9,587 bases of DNA, taken from the NCBI GenBank assembly GCA_021848555.1, contig JAJZUN010000076.1, positions 1-9,587 on the forward strand, given 5' to 3'. The notes under the pieces are model-generated. The model made no database searches and was not told the origin of the DNA. It worked only from the letters and a program-made list of their open reading frames with translations. Positions 6,614 to 9,587 of this stretch are shown piece after piece (the first letter of the stretch is position 1; every line of letters begins with the position of its first letter). The position numbers were made by a program, and so were the translations under genes. Source of the stretch: Pseudomonadota bacterium (lineage in GTDB: Bacteria > Pseudomonadota > Gammaproteobacteria > Burkholderiales > SG8-39).

Positions 6614-7477
6614 CTATTTGGTATTCTCGTCGCCCGGGTAGGCCAAGAGGCGCAAGGCATTGATCACTACCACGAGAGTATAGCCCTCGTGCACCAGCAC
6701 CGCCAAGCCGATGCCGGCCCAGCCAAACAAGGTAGCAGGAATCAACAGCACCACCACGCCCAGCGACACCCACAGGTTCTGGCGAATAATCCGCCTCGAT
6801 GCACGACTTAGGGCCACGGCGAAGGGCAGCTTGGAAAGATCGTCGGCCATCAACGCCACGTCCGCGGTTTCCAGCGCCACGTCGGTGCCGGCGCCGCCCA
6901 TGGCGATGCCCACTGTTGCGCGCGCCATCGCCGGCGCATCGTTGACCCCGTCGCCGACCATGGCCACTTGACCGTGGCGTTGGCCGAGCTCTTCCATGGC
7001 CTTGACCCTGTCTTCCGGCAACAGTCCCGCTTTCACTTCGTCCAGGCCGACCGCGACGGCAATGGCGCGGCCCACGCGTTCGTTGTCGCCGGTGAGCATG
7101 ATGGTCTTGCGAATGCCAAGTTGACGCAGCCGCGCCAACACCTCGCGCATCCCCTCGCGCGGGGTGTCGGCCAGGCCCAGGACACCCAGGTACTGGCCGT
7201 CGGCCTGGATCAGCATGATAGTTTTGCCTTCCGTCTGAAGACGCTCTGCCTGCTGTTGGATCGCGTCGGGGATAGCTTCACCGTCAAACAACTTGGCGGT
7301 ACCGATCACCACCTTTTGCCCATCGAATTCGGCACGCACTCCTTTGCCAGTCACGGCTTCGACCTCCCCGGCCTCGCTCCAGCTCAAGCCGCGGGCCTTC
7401 GCCTCCGCCACCACCGCCTGCGCCAGGGGATGGGCGCTGCGGCTTTCCACGGCGGCGGCCATGGTCAGCAGACGTGC
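6614..7477 (-). pseudogene. cadA: Heavy-metal P-type ATPase, 5'-truncated C-terminal half
   Basis: The frame encodes the nucleotide-binding and phosphorylation-domain remainder plus the last two helices of a P1B ATPase. It contains the HP motif (ESRSAHPLAQAV), MLTGDN, the hinge GDGVNDAPAMARATVGIAMG and the terminal helix motif VHEGYT. These suit a Zn/Cd/Pb exporter. Similarity begins at the GCA codon 7477-7475, immediately after an in-frame TAG (7480-7478), so the break is sharp. The HMA domain, actuator, CPC channel helix and DKTGT are missing. The internal ATG at 7462 would give 282 residues that cannot be phosphorylated. It is on the same strand as the cadA at the left edge, whose visible part ends just after DKTGT. 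It could therefore be a second copy or the displaced other half of that gene; sequence beyond position 1 would decide. Confidence 0.88.
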
Positions 7478-7698
7478 CTAGCTTCCAATTCGGCAACCGC
7501 GCCTTCAACTATGGTGGACGCAGGTTTGCATGCTTGATTTCGGCAAGCGCAACGGCGTCATCGCTCAGACGTCGGGGCAGGCTCGACTTTGTCCCCAGTG
7601 GTTCCAGCAGTGTAATCTGGCGCATCGTCTGAGAACACGTCTCCTGCTCATGACTGGTGCAAATATGCAACAGGTGTGCATTAGTTGACACCTACCGA
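7478..7698. other. Unassigned spacer between the ATPase remnant and the tonB promoter
   Basis: About 220 bases with no recognisable gene. A minus-strand 60-codon frame (7691-7509) reads MSTNAHLLHICTSHEQ onward. It has no ribosome site at its first ATG and no domain I know; an internal ATG at about 7625 has AGGAG too far upstream. The rearranged metal-resistance DNA probably ends near 7478, and native tonB upstream DNA begins somewhere in this stretch. Confidence 0.35.
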
Positions 7699-7727
7699 TT
7701 GACAATAACAATGAGAATCATTATCAT
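7699..7727 (+). promoter_or_regulatory. Sigma70-type promoter of the tonB-exbB-exbD operon
   Basis: TTGACA (7699-7704) is followed after exactly 17 bases by TATCAT (7722-7727), matching the consensus hexamers at 6/6 and 5/6. It points toward tonB, and the Fur box covers the spacer and -10. A second TTGACA at 7685-7690 has no matching -10 at the right distance. Confidence 0.75.
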
Positions 7728-7728
7728 T
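7710..7728 (+). promoter_or_regulatory. Fur box (iron-responsive operator)
   Basis: The core TGAGAAT-C-ATTATCA (7712-7726) fits the 7-1-7 Fur motif TGATAAT-N-ATTATCA with one mismatch. It overlaps the promoter spacer and -10, so Fe2+-Fur binding would block RNA polymerase. This predicts that the operon is repressed when iron is plentiful and induced on iron limitation. Confidence 0.88.
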
Positions 7729-7852
7729 GATTCTGGGATTTGCCATGATGTTCCGTCAGGGTGATCCGGAAACCTTGCCATGCAGGGTCATAGCCAGCCA
7801 CGGACGACGATCCCAGCCGGCTCAATCGAGACGTGAATTGGACTTACTTGGA

Positions 7853-8569
7853 ATGACCGCCTCACCGGCCTGGAAACCTGTCACCGCAGCTGAACCGCAG
7901 CTTGCCGCTGTGCCGTTACTGCGCATGCCGCATACCTCGCGCGCCACACTGGCCGTGGTGGCGCTTGCACACGCAGGTCTGCTGACTGCGTTGTTAAATG
8001 CGCCGGAAACGCCCAAACCAATCAATTCGATCAACCCGCCACGTCCCTTGATGGTCAGCCTGATCGAGCCCGAGGCGCCGCAGGTAAAACCAGAACCCAA
8101 GGCGCAGCCGCCCAAACCCGCGATCAAACCGTTGCCGCCACCGCCCGAGCTGGCTGCGCAGCGCCCAGTTCCCACCCCCGATCTGCAGCAGGCGGCAGAA
8201 GCACCCAAACCACTGCCCGCGCCCGTGACCAAAGTCCTGCCACCGCCTGCGACAGTGGTGATGGACGCGCCTAAACCCGCGCCGCAGCTCCCACCGCATC
8301 CGGCAAATTACCTGGCCAACCCTAAGCCACCTTATCCATTGCTGTCGCGGCGGCTGGGTGAGGCAGGCACGGTGCGGCTGAACATTCTGGTCAACCCGGA
8401 CGGCAGCGTGGACAGGCTGGAACTGGCGCAAAGCAGCGGCTATCCGCGCCTTGACCGCGCCGCCTTGGAAACCGTGCAGTCCAGTTGGAAATTCGAGCCG
8501 GCCCGTCAGGGTGGCAGGCCGGTGGCCGCGTGGGTCATCGTGCCGATTCAGTTCACCCTCAGGAGTTAA
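7853..8569 (+). CDS. tonB: TonB energy-transducing protein
   Basis: TonB spans the periplasm and passes proton-motive-force energy from ExbB-ExbD to outer-membrane receptors for siderophores, heme or cobalamin. ATG 7853 gives 238 residues; the frame stays open upstream to 7727, but that part overlaps the promoter, looks unlike TonB, and its ATGs (7745, 7748) have no ribosome site. The site before 7853 is weak (TTGGA), and ATG 7925 is a further alternative. Residues about 30-48 form the single membrane anchor, with H40 in the position of the conserved TonB histidine (VVALAHAGLL). Residues about 55-160 are rich in proline, lysine and glutamate, the rigid periplasmic spacer. Residues about 160-235 are the TonB C-terminal domain (PPYPLLSRRLGEAGTVRL, then WKFEPARQGG and PIQF). 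It is first in the operon, with exbB 3 bases downstream. Confidence 0.92.
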   Translation: MTASPAWKPVTAAEPQLAAVPLLRMPHTSRATLAVVALAHAGLLTALLNAPETPKPINSINPPRPLMVSLIEPEAPQVKPEPKAQPPKPAIKPLPPPPELAAQRPVPTPDLQQAAEAPKPLPAPVTKVLPPPATVVMDAPKPAPQLPPHPANYLANPKPPYPLLSRRLGEAGTVRLNILVNPDGSVDRLELAQSSGYPRLDRAALETVQSSWKFEPARQGGRPVAAWVIVPIQFTLRS

Positions 8570-8572
8570 GTC

Positions 8573-9328
8573 ATGGAAACCGCCGCAACCCAAACCCAAC
8601 TGGGCTTTGCCCACTTCATCGCGCAGGCCGACGGCCTTGCGCACTTTCTGCTCGTCGTGCTGCTGGCGATGTCGGTCGTCACCTGGACTCTCATCGTCAG
8701 CAAAAGTCTCGCCAACTGGCGCATGAAGAAGCGTGCCCAGGCTTTCCTCGCGCGCTTCTGGGACGCGCCCGGCCTAGCCTCGGTCGCCGACTATCTGCAG
8801 AACCACGGGGTCAACGATCCATTCTCGCACCTGACCCATCACGGGCTCAAGGCCGCAGAGCAGTACCGCAACAAGACCGGGCAGCGCCTGATCGAATCCG
8901 GCTCGGAAGACGAATTCCTTACCCGCGCGCTGCGCCGCGCGATCAACCAGGACACCGTGCGCCTGGAATATGGCCACACCCTGCTGGCGTCGATTGCGTC
9001 CTCGGCGCCCTTCGTCGGACTGTTCGGCACGGTATGGGGCATCTATCACGCGCTGGTCAACATCGGCATGTCGGGCTCCGGCAGCCTCGACCAGGTCGCC
9101 GGTCCGGTGGGCGAGGCGCTCATCATGACCGCGCTGGGTCTGGCCGTCGCGATCCCCGCCGTGCTCGCCTACAACTTCTTCAACCGCGCCAAGCGCCAGA
9201 TGCTCACCGAAGTCGACGGCTTTGCGCATGACCTGTTCGCCTTCATGTCGACCGGGGTGCGCAGCAACACCCGCATCCACAACGACGAAGCGCGCGTCTA
9301 CGCCGCGCCGGCGGCAAGGAGCGCATGA
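8573..9328 (+). CDS. exbB: ExbB proton-channel subunit (MotA/TolQ/ExbB family)
   Basis: It encodes 251 residues. ATG 8573 follows AGGAG at the end of tonB, with 3 bases between the tonB stop and this start. ExbB pentamers surround ExbD in the inner membrane and form the proton-driven motor that energises TonB. Three membrane helices are seen at about 22-43, 138-163 and 178-203, with a large cytoplasmic loop between the first two. Conserved family positions are visible: T153 in GLFGTVWGIYHAL and T186 in GPVGEALIMTALGLAVAIPA correspond to the channel threonines T148 and T181 of E. coli ExbB. TolQ is the closest alternative, but placement between tonB and exbD favours ExbB. The stop overlaps the exbD start (TGATG), implying coupled translation. 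Confidence 0.95.
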   Translation: METAATQTQLGFAHFIAQADGLAHFLLVVLLAMSVVTWTLIVSKSLANWRMKKRAQAFLARFWDAPGLASVADYLQNHGVNDPFSHLTHHGLKAAEQYRNKTGQRLIESGSEDEFLTRALRRAINQDTVRLEYGHTLLASIASSAPFVGLFGTVWGIYHALVNIGMSGSGSLDQVAGPVGEALIMTALGLAVAIPAVLAYNFFNRAKRQMLTEVDGFAHDLFAFMSTGVRSNTRIHNDEARVYAAPAARSA

Positions 9329-9587
9329 TGGCCTTCGGCGGACTTCTCAACGACAGCGGCGACGGCGACAACGCGGAGATCAACATGATTCCGCTGATCG
9401 ACGTGATGCTGGTGCTGCTGGTCATCTTCATCATCACCGCGCCTTTGATGACGCACGCGGTCAAGGTCGACCTGCCGCAGGCGTCGAGCCAGCCGAGCGA
9501 GGTCAAGCCCGAAACCATCAATCTCTCGATCAAGGCCGACGGTTCGGTGTACTGGAACGCCGAAGCGGTGGACGCCGCCGCGTGGCG
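9328..9587 (+). CDS. exbD: ExbD proton-channel subunit, partial (3' end beyond window)
   Basis: Two adjacent ATGs (9325 and 9328) are in frame. The second is preferred because AAGGAG (9316-9321) lies 6 bases from it, and because it places the catalytic aspartate at D25, as in E. coli ExbD. The protein has a short cytoplasmic N-terminus, then a single helix (INMIPLIDVMLVLLVIF, extending to about residue 42). It continues into the periplasmic domain with VDLPQASS, which includes the LPxA-type segment. D25 carries protons in the ExbB-ExbD motor. The start overlaps the exbB stop by one base. About 86 residues are visible of a usual 135-145. Confidence 0.93.
   Translation, partial: MAFGGLLNDSGDGDNAEINMIPLIDVMLVLLVIFIITAPLMTHAVKVDLPQASSQPSEVKPETINLSIKADGSVYWNAEAVDAAAW

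Noticed and set aside
8485..9231. Plus-strand 248-codon ORF overlapping tonB and exbB
   Set aside because: Out-of-frame shadow of exbB, arginine- and proline-rich, no family similarity.

Overview
The window reads as GC-rich DNA from a Gram-negative bacterium, most likely a betaproteobacterium. The porin is of the trimeric Burkholderiales/Rhodocyclales type, and there is a TonB-ExbB-ExbD operon and CadR/CadA/Czc-type metal-resistance genes. The taxonomic call is an inference from protein style; no rRNA, tRNA, CRISPR array or complete insertion sequence is visible.

Left part (1-1659): a divergent cadmium/zinc/lead module. cadA, a P1B-type ATPase, runs leftward and leaves the window after its DKTGT phosphorylation motif. 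A MerR-type promoter/operator with a 19-bp spacer separates it from cadR, which runs rightward. cadR is broken after about residue 102.

Middle (about 1660-4905): a foreign-looking block of about 3.25 kb sits inside cadR. It carries a leftward Sel1-repeat protein, whose C-terminal third faintly resembles a tyrosine-recombinase domain, and a rightward outer-membrane porin with a strong terminator. The missing CadR C-terminus, with its metal-binding cysteines, reappears in the correct orientation at about 4907-5065. Its stop codon overlaps the start of ynfA (ATGA). The ancestral order was therefore cadA <-> cadR-ynfA, and the sel1-porin block later split cadR with almost no loss of codons.

Right of ynfA (5404-7480): a patchwork of metal-efflux remnants on the minus strand. 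Read in their own direction, these are a 5'-truncated heavy-metal P-type ATPase (C-terminal half), a 5'-truncated CzcA-type RND pump (last ~130 residues), and an apparently intact small lipoprotein of unknown function. A tiny ORF with a strong ribosome binding site follows and may be the start of another truncated gene.

Right end (7699-9587): an iron-acquisition energy-transduction operon, tonB-exbB-exbD, behind a sigma70-like promoter overlapped by a Fur box. exbD runs off the window. This part looks intact and housekeeping-like, and it marks the right border of the rearranged metal-resistance region.
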